Positions 26,661 through 40,305 of a DNA stretch of 60,000 nt are shown one piece after another. The notes beneath the pieces were generated by a model. It was given only the letters and a program-made list of their open reading frames with translations, did not search any database and was not told the origin of the DNA. The translations under genes and the position numbers were made by a program. Within the stretch, counting starts at the first letter, position 1, and each line of letters opens with the position of its first letter. The stretch is taken from assembly GCF_029227915.1 (NCBI RefSeq), contig NC_079875.1, forward strand, positions 6,822,001 through 6,882,000. The letters run 5' to 3'. Source of the stretch: Hydractinia symbiolongicarpus (Eukaryota > Cnidaria > Hydrozoa > Anthoathecata > Hydractiniidae).

Positions 26661-27721
26661 GAAACACTAAAACGGGCATAGAATAAGGAGATCAAATACC
26701 AAACCCAAGGTGGACGCCCTGATTCTTTGACTGACTTTGATTATAATATGGCGACTTTTGACCGACTTTGGACAGGAATCAAAACTGCAGGAATCAAAAC
26801 TACCCAAAGTCGAAACATATCTGGGTACTAATTATTATAAAGATGCTAACTTTTATTTTAGTTTAGTTTTGATGTTTATCCATGATTCTTTATCCATAAT
26901 TTCATCCTTTCATTTCCTCGTTTTTTGTTTTGCCATTCTTTGGTTCCCTTCAAATTCGAACTTTCTATTTTCTCATCCTATTTTGTTCAACATTTTAACA
27001 TTTTAGCTACGCATTTCTATAAATTATATATTTTTACATACTGCTAGCTATATGATGCAAGAAGACTACCTCAATTTTCTATGTTTTTGGTATGTCTTTT
27101 TGTATTGTATATTAATTAATTATATTTTGAAGTTTATTACTAATAGTTTTTCCCTGTGATTTAGTCGATGATTCACCTCATGAGTTCCTCATTCTAAAGA
27201 TTTTTACTTCAATTCATTTCTACATTTTGGTTCTGTCTGTTTTTAGCTATTGTGACAGTTTTAGTTTCAGTCTTTTGTTTTTACAGTTTTAAGCGTTTTC
27301 ATTCCTCATATTTATATTTATATTTGCTTTTGTTTTTATATTACACAGGACACATATGGAAAACAGCATTATATGTTGATATGTAAATATCCTGTACAAA
27401 TAGTTGTTAAATAAAAATAAATAAATAAAAATATATTTGTAAGAACGTAACTCAGAAAAAGCGGACACACTTGTTTCATTTAAAATCAACGCTGGCTACG
27501 TCTTTTAAAAAATACACGCGAAAACAAATTAACATAATTCAGAGGAAGAACCAGCCAATCCCTATAATAAGAAAACAATACTAGAAAACAATATATATAT
27601 ATTTTTACAACATTAATACAATCGAAATGAGTCTTGAACTTTTACAAATTATAAATTATCAATTTGTTTGGTTATTTTAGAGAAGAAACGATTTCAGTGT
27701 GGAAACTTTTACAGAAACGTC
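26661..27721. other. Unassigned AT-rich region, promoter side of copy B gene
   Basis: No gene recognised. The right part should hold the promoter and 5' UTR of the death-fold gene that starts at 27722. No distinct core promoter motif can be singled out in the AT-rich sequence. Confidence 0.4.
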
Positions 27722-28639
27722 ATGGCAAATACTTCACAATTGCTTAGTTTTGAGGTAGGTTGGTGGATAGTTTATTATCTCTTAATGTGTAATACTGTTA
27801 TCACCAAACTTTTGTAAAAAAGAGAGAAGTATGCATATGGCAATTTACAATTTTCCTTTCGATTTCAAATTAAAAAAGCAAAGAAATGAATATACATGCT
27901 TTTTCTTAAATAAAATGTTATAAAAGCACGAACAGATTTTATTTTTGAAAAATATAAGCAGCCTTAAATCATTACAAAATTAAGAACAATCTGTGGCTAA
28001 ATTTTGTCATAAAAACAAAATAATCATGGACATCAATTGAAATTTACTCTCTAGCTACCGATAACTGTTTTCGCTTGTGATCGTGCCTTTTCTTACCAGA
28101 ATAACCGCCAAAATGTATTTTATACTTTTTCGCCGGATTGTTCATGAGCGCAGCTGTGGAGCTCCAATTATTTGAAAAAATATCTAAATTCCTCGTAAAA
28201 AAACTTTTTTTTCATAAATAAGAGCAAAATGAGACGGAATCCTAAAGTTGATTAAGACCAATAATAGAACAACTAGACCTTAACCTGTGCTAAAAAAACC
28301 ACTTTTTCACCAGTCCTCAAATTTCACCCGTTATACATATTTTCGCATCGGTTTAGCATGAAGTAATTACATTAATCTGCAGGAAGTTGAAACAAAGTTG
28401 CGGCGCAACCAATTTGAATAAGATGTGGCTATTATCATAGAGAATCAGGGTGAAAAATAAGAGCAGTTGAATTTAGGTCATATTTTACGGGTTCCTATAA
28501 AAACAACGTGTAGTTCAATGTGTGTAGGAAGATGGTGTCAGATGTGCAAAATTGACAACAGTTGTCGTTTGTTCGTGGAAGGATCCACAGGTTTGCCCGT
28601 CCTATATACCGTATATTACCACCCTACGTATTTCGATCC

Positions 28640-28925
28640 ATCGTACACAGTCTAAGTATTACCCGTCGAACATATCCGAGTGCTACCCGTCGTCGTGTAT
28701 ATATCGAGTATTACCCATCCTCGTATATATTCCGATAATTACCGGTCATCGTACATACCGAGTACTACCTGCCGTCGTGTATATATCGAGTATTAACCAT
28801 CCTCGTATATATTCCGATAATTACCGGTCATCGTACATATCCCGAGTACTACCCGTCGTCGTGTATATATCGAGTATTACTCATCCTTGTATATATTCCG
28901 ATAATTACCGGTCATCGTATATATT
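28640..28925. repeat. Tandem repeat, about 83-bp period, intron 1 of copy B
   Basis: The word cgtcgtgtat recurs at 28691, 28773 and 28857. Each unit is itself built of related sub-words (gtatatattccgataatta, cgagtatta), so it is a higher-order repeat. It is not part of the coding sequence. Confidence 0.9.
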
Positions 28926-29119
28926 TTAAGTATTAAGATAAATGAACGAACCTATTCTTATTTTTAGAGTTCTTCCACTGCTTCCACAATTAATGATGAA
29001 TCAAGGTATAGCGAGATCTCTTTAATTGAAGAGGAGGCTAATAAACAGCGAGCAAGGATTGTTAGTGGTAATATATTTTTAAAAATGCTCTACTATATAA
29101 ATGTGTCCATCAATAAAAC

Positions 29120-31783
29120 CACGATCCTGGAAAATCCTGGGAAAATAAACTTGTTAAAAAATATCCCTGAAATTAATGATGTTCAGTTAAATTTTTGCAA
29201 ATAGGTTTTTTTAAATCTTTTTACAAATTTGTCTTAAGCCGCCAGAGAGTAATTGGTTATCTTTAAGGAAGCTTCCACACGATAGATTTGCTTTTTGTTA
29301 AAAAATTGAATCTGATTTTTCATCATTGTTAACAGTCAGATTTTAAGACTCTTTGGACTTTGTTTATTCTGATTTGTAAATATTAATGTCAAATCACAAA
29401 TCCCATTTTTCTATTGAATCCAAATTTTTGTTTTAGTTCTAATTTTTTTTGGCAAGTTGACTTCATAGCGTCAGATTTTGTTGGGATTAATGGAAAGACC
29501 CAGAATTCAAATGTTTTTCAGGCGCATGTGCCATAAATTTAAAACTTGCCTTGTGCAGTCACCTGTTGTAACTTTTTGTTAGCATAATACGGTTTCTAAA
29601 CAAAACAGAATAGTTGAGAAAACTTTCCTACTTGTTCAGAAGATTGTTTACAAGACCAAATGACCGAAAATCTACTTCAGGTAGATTATATAGAGGTCAA
29701 ACTTTTTACTACAAGCACATTAGTAAGTCCATCACATGAAAGAATTTCCAGAGAGAGTAAATTTAGTCCACCTATGCACTTGCTTTAACTTTACTCGCTG
29801 AATGAAGTGACAATTTTTGAACATGTTTTATAAAATCTATTGTATATCGTTCGATTGGAAAATAGAATTGACGATTTTAAACACTGTGATACAGACGGAT
29901 TATTAAGAAATTCAACTAAAAAGAATATCGAAGAATAAGTTATTTGGTAAGTTGATTAGTGTATTTCAGATGCAACGTTTTATATTTCAATGATGATTTT
30001 CCTTTTGTTTCAAGAGGTCTGTCTGTCTGTCTGTCAAAATGATAGCTTAGCTACGCAATAGCGAGAAGCACGCAATGCGGTATAAAAAGGACGGGCGAAC
30101 CCGTGGATTTTCCACGGGCTAACGACTAGTAATAATAAATAAGGAAATTACTTCTTAGAACAATGATTTTGTATTTTATTTATACTATCAGAAAAAGCAA
30201 GTTTTTAAACTGTCTAAAACAATTATTTTGTCTCAGTGGTAATATACTTGTGACGTGGGCAAGAAGGATTTTATGAACCTTTACTGGTTTGTTTTTTGCC
30301 GCATTTGTTTGGTAAAAATAAACTCCTTAAACGTAAAACTTTAATGCTTCGGTGTTATATTTAGCTTACCGAAAGTACATTATTATAATAGATGAGTCGT
30401 TAGCCCGCGGAAATATCCACGCGTATACCCATCGCACATCTCATTGGCTTCGTCACATCGAACATACTTAAGTACTCAGAAGGAATTGTCTTATGCAAAC
30501 ATTTGACCTCTTGAAACCAAAGAAAAATCATCATTGATATATGTAAAGTAACAGCTGAAATCAACTAGAAAATTTTAAACGATCATTGGAGAAAAAAAAT
30601 AATTTCTCATACTCCGGGAGCTTATTACAAAACCCTTCCATTTTCTACAAAGTGTCTAAAAATATGTTGACTTTAAAAATAGGTTGGTATGGACGATAAT
30701 AATCATAAGATCGGCTGACCTAACTTATGGCTATTTGGTATACTTATATGTTTCCGTATTTTTTATTCATCATTCAGAAATGATCAATGCAAGTGATACT
30801 CTCTTTCAGCCTCTCTAAGGTTTTCAGGGTGCCTAAAATTTTTTATTTTTTTTTAAATTAACGCTGAGAATTTGAAGCAAATTTGTATTGGTAAACTGGT
30901 ACATTATGTTTAGAATACCCCTCATGTACTTTATTCTTTAGAGTTAAAAATTTCAAGTTTGGCGGATATATTGAATGCCGCTCCTGCTTCTTATGGAATT
31001 GTACAGTTAGCAAGATGATGTGGGTTGAATCAAGATCAGATGAATTTGTTATTTCTACATCGTTCTGGTGGCGGTAACCCTGCTGCTGCGTTCGTGGAAG
31101 CATTGCCCTTTTACCATCCTGATAAGGAAATTCGTGAGTTGAAAGAAATTTGCGAAAATGAAGGTCTAGTGCACGTTGCAGGTTTTTTCCAAAATTTTGA
31201 TCTAACAAGAAAATTCGGAGAATTAACACCTGATGACATGAGCAAGTTAGCTACGTTACTTTTGCAACAGGAATCCTGGAAAATAGTCGCAGAAGGACTT
31301 GAAATGCAAAGTCTAATCCAGCAATTTGCAGTTGCAGTGATGCAGAATAATTCATATTGTCCTACACGGTATTTATTACAGCTACTTGCAGCATCAAGAT
31401 TGTACACAGTGGGTGAATTGTTACACGATCTAAGGGCTATAGGAAACGTCCGAGCATATAATCATTTAATTGAACGCAACTTCTCTGTTACACGCTAATT
31501 TGTTTCTGTTTGTAAGAAGTCAGCTATTCTTGTTTTAAGATTTTTTTAGCACACACACAACATAATTTTTAGGGCTAAAATGTAAGTGTGTTTGAATTTA
31601 TGTGGGCATTTTATTTGTATTTTTACAAGATCACTTTTTATTAACCTGGGACAGTTTTTGATTTTTTTTTAATTTATGTAAAATTTGTAGTAAATTGTAG
31701 GTTTTGTTAATTCAGGGCAGAATCTGAAAATTTAAACGAGACGAGAAATTTGTTTTTTATAACTGAAAAATCAGTGGCCTAAC
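29120..31783. repeat. Segmental duplication, copy B
   Basis: Counterpart of 48-3541, with the same order of intron, Helitron tail, exon and 3' flank. From about 29320 to 31783 the two differ by scattered substitutions and small indels apart from the (GTCT)n array. Both copies are in the same orientation, about 29 kb apart. Divergence rises sharply left of about 29320. Confidence 0.92.
30017..30129 (+). mobile_element. Helitron family 2, 5'-deleted copy
   Basis: Same insertion as 1086-1889, but the 5' end and nearly all GTCT units are gone (about 19 bp of repeat left), as is the 'acgc' after the array. The 3' part is intact, with TATAAAAAGG at 30081 and the hairpin, GCTAACGACTAG. Confidence 0.88.
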
Positions 31784-34700
31784 AATTTTTTTTAGATAGA
31801 AAAATATATGTTGTAATTTGAATAATAATAAGTAGTAGTTATTGCACAGTGCCGAGAAAAGATATCAGAAATATTTTTATGATTTTTTTATGGTTTTGCT
31901 TACATATTTAGGCGAGTAATATACGAGAACTTAAAAACGAAAAAATATGGCGATAGTTTTGCGAGAAAAAGTGCGATAACTAGTTTATAAACCGAGAATA
32001 AATCACTGTAATTTGATACACTCGTTTGTTCAATTTCAATGTTCCATAAATTATTATCAAATATTATCTTAGGGAACACAGATCAAATTCGATAATGCCT
32101 TTTCCACACCGGATTTTACTAATGTCCAAAATATTTTAAACTGAAGTTGCTAGAAATTGCAAGCATTATAGCACAACTGCTTTGATACATGACATACTGA
32201 TGTTTACGAAATTTTGCGGATTCCTTGTACATGCATACACTTACTTGTAGGCGAAAAAGCAGGATCGTCGCGTAGAATTTAACGACATGCTCTGCTACCA
32301 TTTTAGCAAAAAAAATCAAAAACAGGATTTTCTTACAGTAGAACGACTTCACATATGAAAATATATAGTGCACGACACAAAAAATCCAAGTTTTATTTTC
32401 TTTGAGGTGCATTTTCTTAAGAATACTTCGCATTTTTTCACTGACAGTCAATGATTCCATAAATATAGCACGTAAGCTTTGTAGAAAACCTAAACCTATT
32501 GAAAACTAAAAAGAAATTGTCCTGGCAAATGCGCTATGAAAACATGGTTAAAAAGGGCTGGTAACTTAATTTGGATTGTCGCAATGATGCCCAACTAGAT
32601 AAACTTAAAGCATAGCCTTCCAACCTTGTACAATTAAAACAAACAAACGGACTGGAGACTAATTTGCGCATGAAAAAATTCTTCCGCAGCGCGAACTTTT
32701 TTGTGAAGATTTTTGTAAAGAAGAGAAACTTTATCACAGACCATACGGGCCTAATTATTATAACGAGAATGTCACACATAACTATATTTCATTGTTTTTT
32801 TAACAAATCAAAATAACGCATTTATGCAGTCAGGGGGTTACGGGGTAAATAAACGCAAAAAAAACGAAAAACAAAATGTCGCTCCCCGTGAAAACATTCT
32901 ACGCGACGCACATGGTATGTAACGACTATTATTAAAATCTATACAGATCTTTAGTACGCACAAAAAGGTTCATTTTATGAGATATATTTATTTTAAAAAA
33001 AGAGCTATTTGATTTCTGTGATCTGCTGTTTATACTTTCTAGCGACAGAAATTAATGTGTTTGTCCATTGTTCTCTACACAAAATCAAAATATACGTTGC
33101 ACGAAGAGTGGCCCCTACCTTCAGGAATGTAGTTCTTGCCATGATTAAACTGTGCTGACGGGTGCCAAACAATTTTAAGGAATTTTGGGACAGTAAAAAT
33201 GAAATTCAAATAATTTAGAGTAAGTTTGTTTTTGCAAAACCGGATAAAATATAGATCTATTATTTTTTATGTTCTAAACTTTATAATTTTTTTAGCATTT
33301 TTAAATTTCATAGGGATTTTTGTTAAAGTTATGTACACATTGTTCCAAGCCAACTCGTCGATTTGCCATCGTTGTTTATCATTAATTAAAAGAATATCAC
33401 ACTTAACTTGTATGAACTCAAAGCTGATGCAGCTTCTGATCGAGCTGTATGGACTAATAATAGTTAGTACCTGGCAGTGTAATGCCTTTTTTATACTTGG
33501 CATCCTTATTGGCTACCGGTTAAAATGTACACACAAACAAATTAATTTAGGTTCTTGGAAGTACGAAGAAATAGAGCAATTTATATTGGATCATCAAAAC
33601 GAAGTATATATGCACGCACATGTGGACGCAATACCTTCAGAAGGTTTTGTTAAAGCAACATGGTGGCCATAAAAATAAATTCTCCCTGAAATGCTACAAA
33701 GTAGCTAAGAAAGCTACCGTTTCCACACGTCTCACATTTTTAGTTCTTCTAACAAGGATAAAAGAAATCCACTCAACACCACTTCTGAATCTTCATCAAC
33801 TATCTCTTTCAAAAAACAAGTTTAATGTGATGTCTCCACATTGATTTTTAGTTAATTTCAACAATTGCTCGCTTAATTTCACATCAAACACAAACTAATA
33901 ACTAAAGGCAAATTTTAGAACTTTCAGAATAGAACTGAAAAGAATGTTATCTTTGTGTTCGAAAAGAAATTCTTTTTCTTTGGTTGATTGAATGTTTATA
34001 CTGTCAGAAGACATGGTTTCTACATACATAAACATGCTGAATTTTATTTTTCATCCGAATACCAATGTGTTAGTGACTTAGATCCACCTTGGCTATAGAT
34101 CACTTCAATTCCTATGTTTTTATCATTTGGTTGTTGGCTATGTTGACTATGTTTGCATGGACCTCACTGCGTTTGGTCCATGACGTCACAACCTTGGTCG
34201 CTATTTTTCCGTCGCGCCCGGCTAAACGGTTTATAAGCCATTAGTACTTTCTTCATTTTAACAGATCTTTTATCTTTTGAAACCATTTTAAACTACTTTG
34301 CCAACCTCGTTTCCAGCGCTTGACGAGGTTAGATGTTTTGCATTAAAAAATAATCCAAATGTCACATATCGTTAATTTTGTTTTTAATTTCAATACAGCT
34401 GCAGCCCTTCGCTTATTGACTAACTAGGCTAAAAAAAAGGCTGGCCGACATTGCGATTTGTAAGAGTCTTGGTTGGTCAAGTCCTTTCAATTATACAAAA
34501 GATAATGCAATATGCAGTCTATTAAATATCCCTAACAATGCTAGTTTGTAATTGAAGTGCTACTGTACTTGCTAGGGAAATACGCTAACATGTACAGTTT
34601 GATAATTTGTTATATTATCAGTGTATATGCCCTGGAGACGAAGTTGCCACACGATTGACTGGAGTCACGTGACATCTTCGTTCAATGGTTATAATTTTTT

Positions 34701-36446
34701 CGTACGCATCGGTGTTTTGCAGTTACGAGTTCTCTGTGTAAAGCATCTATTAGCTCGTTGTATCTGTGAGCTAAAGCTGGTAGACGAGAGCAAGGGGTGA
34801 ATTCTCGTTAATTTTTCCACAAACTAGTTTTTCAACGAATAGTTTCTAGAATGTTCAAAAAGTCTGTTCATCTAACTAGCCAAATGCATCATTTTTTTCA
34901 TAAAAACAACAACATTTTAGCGAAATTATATGAGGATGCTGTGTATTGTTTTGTTTTCTTTAAAGAAAATTCATGTAAAAACTTTCCGAACTTAAGTCCT
35001 CGTTAATAAGTTGGGCAGATTTTTGTCCACCTTAAATTTGATTGATGTACCCCTCGTTTATATGTTAGGCAGATTTTTGACTTGCTTGCGTGTTCTTTCC
35101 TATCAGGATACTGTTGTATAAAAATATGATAAAAAGAAAAAACGTTATCCATGGTGTTCTCAGCTCGTTGCTACGTTAGAAGTTCAAGCAGATACGTACC
35201 TTTATCCGGATATTAATTGCTCACACTGTGCGTATTAGAATCGATTAAGAGGCCATATTGAAAAAGAAGAATGATAGATCTTTATCTCACCTCCGTTGGA
35301 GATAGAATTTAAATCCTTCCTTGTGATAGGCTTTCATTAAAGAAAGAAAACAAGCACTGTACTCCTTCGTACTGGCTGTATAAATTAATTATTTTTAAAC
35401 GTAATAGGCAATGTTTTACAGACATTAACTGGTGAGATAATTCGGTTTATAAATAAAATAGGGTATTTAAACGATCAAATTGAGCATTTTGTGACCAAAT
35501 ATTTAGTGATCTCAATTTTAATGGATCCATTCTAATAATAATTAATCTCATAATAACCAAGTTATCCTTGAATTTTTATGCATTCTCCCATCCCCTTAAT
35601 TTTCTAAGTTTCCTACAAACCCCTCCTCCCAGCACATATTTTAACCCCTGCATTTATTGACATCCAGCCTATTCATTTTATCTGTCATTAAAATGGAAAC
35701 AACATATTAGAATGCAAGAACCATGTTACATTGCAGTGGCATACCAATTACGTGAATACGGCAACCATGAATACTATTTCTTGAAATATCCATGCTTTCA
35801 TGTGATGTAGTTTATCTACCTGTTTTTTCTTTAACACTTGGAAATTTCTTTTCGGACGGACGCCTCCTTATCGCGCTTTCTTCAATTTGTTGTTTAGTCT
35901 ATACAAGTAGACAACTATCACGCTTACTTATTTTTTTATTCATTTATTCTGACGTGTTCGCGCTTATCTACATTATAGATAAAACTAACAGCAAACCATC
36001 ACGCTATGAAAACATCTTTTAAATTGGACAGCAATATCGTCCAAGTGTGTGCACACGTGGAAAATTGTGTTGAAAAATAGCCTGTAGGTATATCCTTTCA
36101 TTTTTTTATATAAAAAATATATTTTTTTTATTAGGAAAAATAAATAATAAAAAGGCACCAGTAAATTCTAGATCTTACAAATAACAATCAATCAAAACGA
36201 GTAAATTTGTTAAGTGTTTAAATATTTCTTACAAGTTTGTGAGCTCCCTAATTGCACTTCTTTTGCGGAGTATTTAAGCTAAATGTAGCTAGCTTTTATT
36301 TGCAGCTAAGGTAAGGAATTTTTTTCAAGTAAAGGCCGGGATGAAAACTTCATGTTGTATCAGGTAGGATTTTAGGTTTGTGGGCACTTCTGTCATCCCA
36401 CATTCGGACGTGTTTGCGCTTATCTACATTCATTCTTTAAAACAAA
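31784..36446. other. Long gene-poor stretch
   Basis: No gene recognised on either strand. An open frame at 33226-33672 is hydrophobic at first and lacks a recognisable domain. A 27-bp direct repeat (gacgtgt, then cgcttatctacatt) occurs at about 35948 and 36406, the second copy just before a Harbinger relic. CACGTGAC lies near 34666. Confidence 0.45.
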
Positions 36447-36665
36447 ATGGCGGATGACAAGAGGTCTGCAGTGCTTGTTGTGTTACTGAATGAGCTTCTT
36501 GATTCAGATGACAAAAAGCCAAAACGTAGGAAAACAAGAGAAGGGATGAAAAAAAGAGGGTAAAATGGATAATTTAATAATATCATAAAGGAATTAAGAA
36601 TCAAAGGATTCAGGAAAATCTTTAGAATGGACGTAGGAGATTTTGAGTTCATACTAATCTAATGA
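36447..36665 (+). pseudogene. Harbinger-like transposase, N-terminal relic
   Basis: Starts ATG and encodes MADDKRSAVLVVLLNELLDS, then KPKRRKTREGMKKRG before a TAA. Past the stop the pattern continues: FNNIIKELRIKG, FRKIFRMDVGDFEFIL. This is the usual N-terminus of PIF/Harbinger transposases (FNNI...ELR, FRMDxxxFE). The catalytic domain is absent, so it is only a fragment. It is not obviously linked to the DDE relic at 18.8-19.8 kb. Confidence 0.75.
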
Positions 36666-38309
36666 GATTTCCCATTTGATTTCACCTGGTCACAAGAGTA
36701 ACCGTGTTTTGCCGTGCTCTGCCTGTAATTGCAAATGATGACGTTTTTTATTGACGCATTCGAACTGTAAACATTCAGTTCACGAAATGTTTGACAGCGA
36801 TCAAGCTTCACCTAACATTTCATCCACCATTACAAAAAATGAATGTTGGATAATAATGTTGGACTGGTGTGCCTAGGCCTTAACCAAGTTAAGCCATAGT
36901 AGTGTTGATAGATTAATGTGTCTGTCTATCTACCAATCTGCCCAGTGATATTATGTATCATTCGATATAAAGTTTACTTTTTGTGACGTGTCGAGAGATA
37001 ATTTTTGTTATTACCAGGAATAGAAGTTGTAAAATTGATTCTGGCTCAATACTTACAGAAAACATAACATGGTAAAAAGTGTTCCTTTTTTCCAATCGTA
37101 GAGTCTTTGTTGGCTGCTAGGTCCTGCCACATGTTTGTGGTTAATAGTTGGTACTTTACCGCAAAGTAATAAAATAAAGAAGACCCACGGCCCACCCACC
37201 CGGAATTTGACCAAAAATAAAGCCTACCCTTTTTTACATTGAAAATATTACAGCAAAGGAAATGAATGTTTAAAATTTCGGTGAGATTATGAAAACCTTA
37301 TAAGCTATGCTAACTTTGGTCCAATTGGTCACCGGTTAATCTTTAGGTTTACAAAAAAGTTCACCTTTTTCTTGCGATAACTGTCAACCTTATCAATGGT
37401 AACCTCGAATCCAAGATTTGTAGCTTTTCATGATATGAGGATTAAATCAAGAAAACACCATATTTTTGTCTCACCACCCATTGAAGAGAAAAAGAAACCA
37501 TAAAAACCAGGTCGATCCTACATAAAAATGCAGTAAAAAGGGACAAGCAATAAGAAACTGACTCGTCGTGAAAGGGAACTAGAATTTCTTGAAAGACTTA
37601 AAATTAACAAACAAATTATATGAATAAATCACACCTACATTCCTACATACTTAGGCTCCGCTCCCAAGAAGAATTATGGCTAATGTGGCGACTTTGTCTC
37701 TGCTCATGTTTTTGTCATTGTTATAGGATGGTTGACCAACAAAAGAATGGTACTAGAAAATAGCAGGCTAAGGAAACGATATACTGTCCAAACCGACAAA
37801 TAATAAAACAAACAAACAAACAAATAGACAAAAAATAAACATACTTTCATTGTTAAAAATATTTCGTGATAAGGTCAGATAAAAATATCTTGCGCCCAAT
37901 ATAGCAATATGCCCAAATAAGGTCTACATTCTAAATATAGATCTACGTCGTTCAGTATTGACATAAATATGACATTCCATCACACTGTGTTTTAAATATG
38001 GTATCAGCAGTTCAAAAGAAAAAAATTTATCATTAAATATATTAACAAAAAAGTGCTTAAAATGTTATACGCAATTACGGCCACGGATGACCCATTGGCA
38101 TATTTAAAATATTTGAAATTTTTGTCGCGGGAAATAATGTTCAGACATTCGACTTTTATAGTATTGAATTCTCCATTGTAGAGGTTTTTCTTGCAAGTTA
38201 TAGAAAAGGCAGGACACACATTTGGCTGTCATATCTAAAGTTGTCAGCTTTCTAGAAGCAGAAACGAAGAGCTAAAACACTTTAGTGCTGTTTAAGGTAG
38301 TGCTTTACG
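36666..38309. other. Unassigned
   Basis: AT-rich with no recognisable gene. A short basic stretch near 37554-37620 (LTRRERELEFLERLKINKQ) could be a coiled-coil exon, but no splice sites or homology support it. Confidence 0.4.
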
Positions 38310-38690
38310 AATATTTGTTTGTTTGTTTGTTTATTTACTTTGCATTTTTTGTTTCTGTTGTTGTTATTGTTGCTGTTGTGTGTTTATTTGTTTGTTTGTT
38401 TATTTGTTTGTTTATTTATTACTTTGCATATTTGTTTGTTTGTTTGTTATTTGTCTATTTGTTTATTTATTTATTCCCTTGTTCATTGCTATTTGTTTGT
38501 TTGTTTATTTGTTTGTCATTTGTTTTTTTGTTTATTTCTTTTTTGTTTGTTTATTTCTTTTTTGTTTGTTCATTTGTTTGCCATTTTTTGTTTTATTTTT
38601 TTGTTTATTTTTTTGTTTTGTTTTTATTGTTTTTTGTTTTTATGTTTATTTGTATTTGTTTTTCCTTAAATTTCTTTGATTTTTTTTTGT
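38310..38690. repeat. (TTTG)n/(TTTA)n low-complexity tract
   Basis: A T-rich, G-punctuated tract made of TTTGTTTG and TTTATTTA units. The three overlapping Phe/Leu/Cys-rich frames through it are artefacts. Confidence 0.92.
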
Positions 38691-40232
38691 GTTTTTATAC
38701 ATTTACGGGAACATATAAAATTCAGTTATTGGCGCAATTTAGGAACAAAACTTTCGTTTTGGAACATTCTAAATCATAAATTCTTGCGAAATTATAAAAT
38801 AGCGAAATTTTTCTCGCGAATTTACTGATTAGTCACGACTTGGGGTACTCTTTGTCTTTGTTCTTGTTAAATAAACACCCTGTCTTCTTCTAGTGCTAAA
38901 ACGTGATAAATTCCAAACCTATTTACAAAGAAAGATGATCGGTTTTTTAATTGTGTTTGGACCTGTTTATGAAAAATATACTTCCATTTAAGTTTACTAA
39001 TAAGGACATTCATTTGAAGTTGGTGTTCCAAATGTGCATGAAATTCTCCTTTTTTAATAACTTCCACTCAAAATGTAAACTGTAAAAATCCGACCTTTAT
39101 ATCCTCCTATATTGAAGGCTTATATTGGTGTGTAATTATATTCAACCAACAAGTCTAAACCGTTTTCCGGTGCCATCGTTGTTACCATTTTTAAAAGGTT
39201 ACAACTCATAATCTAGTGACTTCTCGTGGAGCGAGGCGACTCAGGAAAATATAAAAAATACACGACTTTCATGTAGCGTTAAACGAGACTGACGACGGGA
39301 ACATTTGGTAAAATTTAGGTCCCTGAGTGGTGTAATACAGCTCATAAAAAATCTATACTTGAGGCTAAGCTAGATCATCATACATTTTTATATATAGTTC
39401 CAAAAAGCAGGAAACAGTTAATAAAATAATAACGAAGCCCTGTATTCAACGATATTTTAATTAGCTAGCTACGTAGCTAGCTATAGGTAGAATTTAATAA
39501 TTGAATCCTCCAGACCCAGAATAAAATAACATTATAGGAGGCGCTAATAGATCTAAAATTTAGCTAGCTAGATAGCTAGCTAGCTAAGTATCGAGACAAG
39601 ACATAAAGGAAGATAAAATATAACTTCATACCCAACTTAAAAAAGATATACTCACACAATACAAAAGTTAAAATGATCATAAAGTAAATATTAAACAAAA
39701 CGATTGAACTCCACTTTCCAAAAAAAATCGCTTTTTAAATTTGCTGATCCCGTGAAATTTGTTTATCATTTTTGTCTCCCTAATTTTGGCGATCTTCCTC
39801 GCTATCTTTAAAAACTATAGAAATATGAGACTGTCATATGCTCATTTTATTCAATGGATGGGGTTCACCATCACCCCCTTTACCTTAGTGTTTCAGCTGT
39901 GCTTACGTGAAGTAACTGCGGCTACGCTTGAGTGTCTAGTGCCCCAGACACAGTTACCAAGGTGGTCCAACTAGAAATTTAACCGCTAGGCAGGAAAATG
40001 GCGGAAATTTTTTATTCCCTTGTACTATGGACATCAAAATATAAGTTTTCTGTGGTAAGTGTGTAGTGCAATACAGTAAACTATGCTAGTACGAAAAGGT
40101 GTATACATATTTCGATTTGATTGCACCTTAATTTTTCCAGTGCTTTTCTCTTTATTAAAATGGAGCTAATGAATTGGCCTGAACCCTTTTTGTTTGTTTG
40201 TTTGTTTGTTTTTATTTGTTTTTTATGTTTTC
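38691..40232. other. Unassigned, with AGCTAGCT-rich patch
   Basis: No gene recognised. AGCTAGCT words cluster at 39460-39590, as they do inside the long Helitrons M4 and P0. A (TTTG)n run at about 40190-40215 precedes the hairpin. Confidence 0.4.
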
Positions 40233-40305
40233 ACTAAAGTAATAAAAATATATATTTATCACACCTATATAAGGTGTGATAAATATATATTTTTATTACT
40301 TTAGT
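40233..40305. repeat. Perfect inverted repeat, 34-bp arms, 5-nt loop
   Basis: The arm 40233-40266 (starting actaaagtaat, ending tatcacacct) is the exact reverse complement of 40272-40305. The loop is atata. The arms contain no mismatch. It could form a cruciform or, if transcribed, a long perfect hairpin RNA. It could also be a tiny foldback element. Confidence 0.95.

Larger units (their letters stand above)
27722..31498 (+). pseudogene. Tandem death-fold gene copy B, premature stop
   Basis: Three exons fit together. Exon 1, 27722-27754, starts with ATG (MANTSQLLSFE) and is followed by GTAGGT, phase 0. Exon 2, 28968-29067, follows TTTTTAG and precedes GTAATA, phase 1; it is Ser- and Glu-rich. 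Exon 3 runs 30942-31498 after TTCTTTAG; phase 1 fits exactly. Exon 3 encodes the same two death folds as copy A. At 31016-31018 it has TGA where copy A has CGA (2766-2768), a CpG-type C-to-T change, about 25 codons into the exon. The product would end before both death folds are complete. Elsewhere the frame is intact, so the lesion is young, or could be an allele or sequence error. Introns hold a minisatellite (28640-28925) and a Helitron relic (30017-30129). Confidence 0.8.

Noticed and set aside
33226-33672. 148-residue open frame as a gene
   Set aside because: No ATG-to-domain logic, no recognisable motif, and composition like the surrounding AT-rich sequence.
37554-37620. Basic coiled-coil-like stretch LTRRERELEFLERL as an exon
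   Set aside because: Too short, without convincing splice sites or a neighbouring exon.
38285-38779. Phe/Leu/Cys-rich membrane-protein-like frames in three registers
   Set aside because: Low-complexity TTTG/TTTA tract; all frames look alike, and there are no splice sites or conserved residues.
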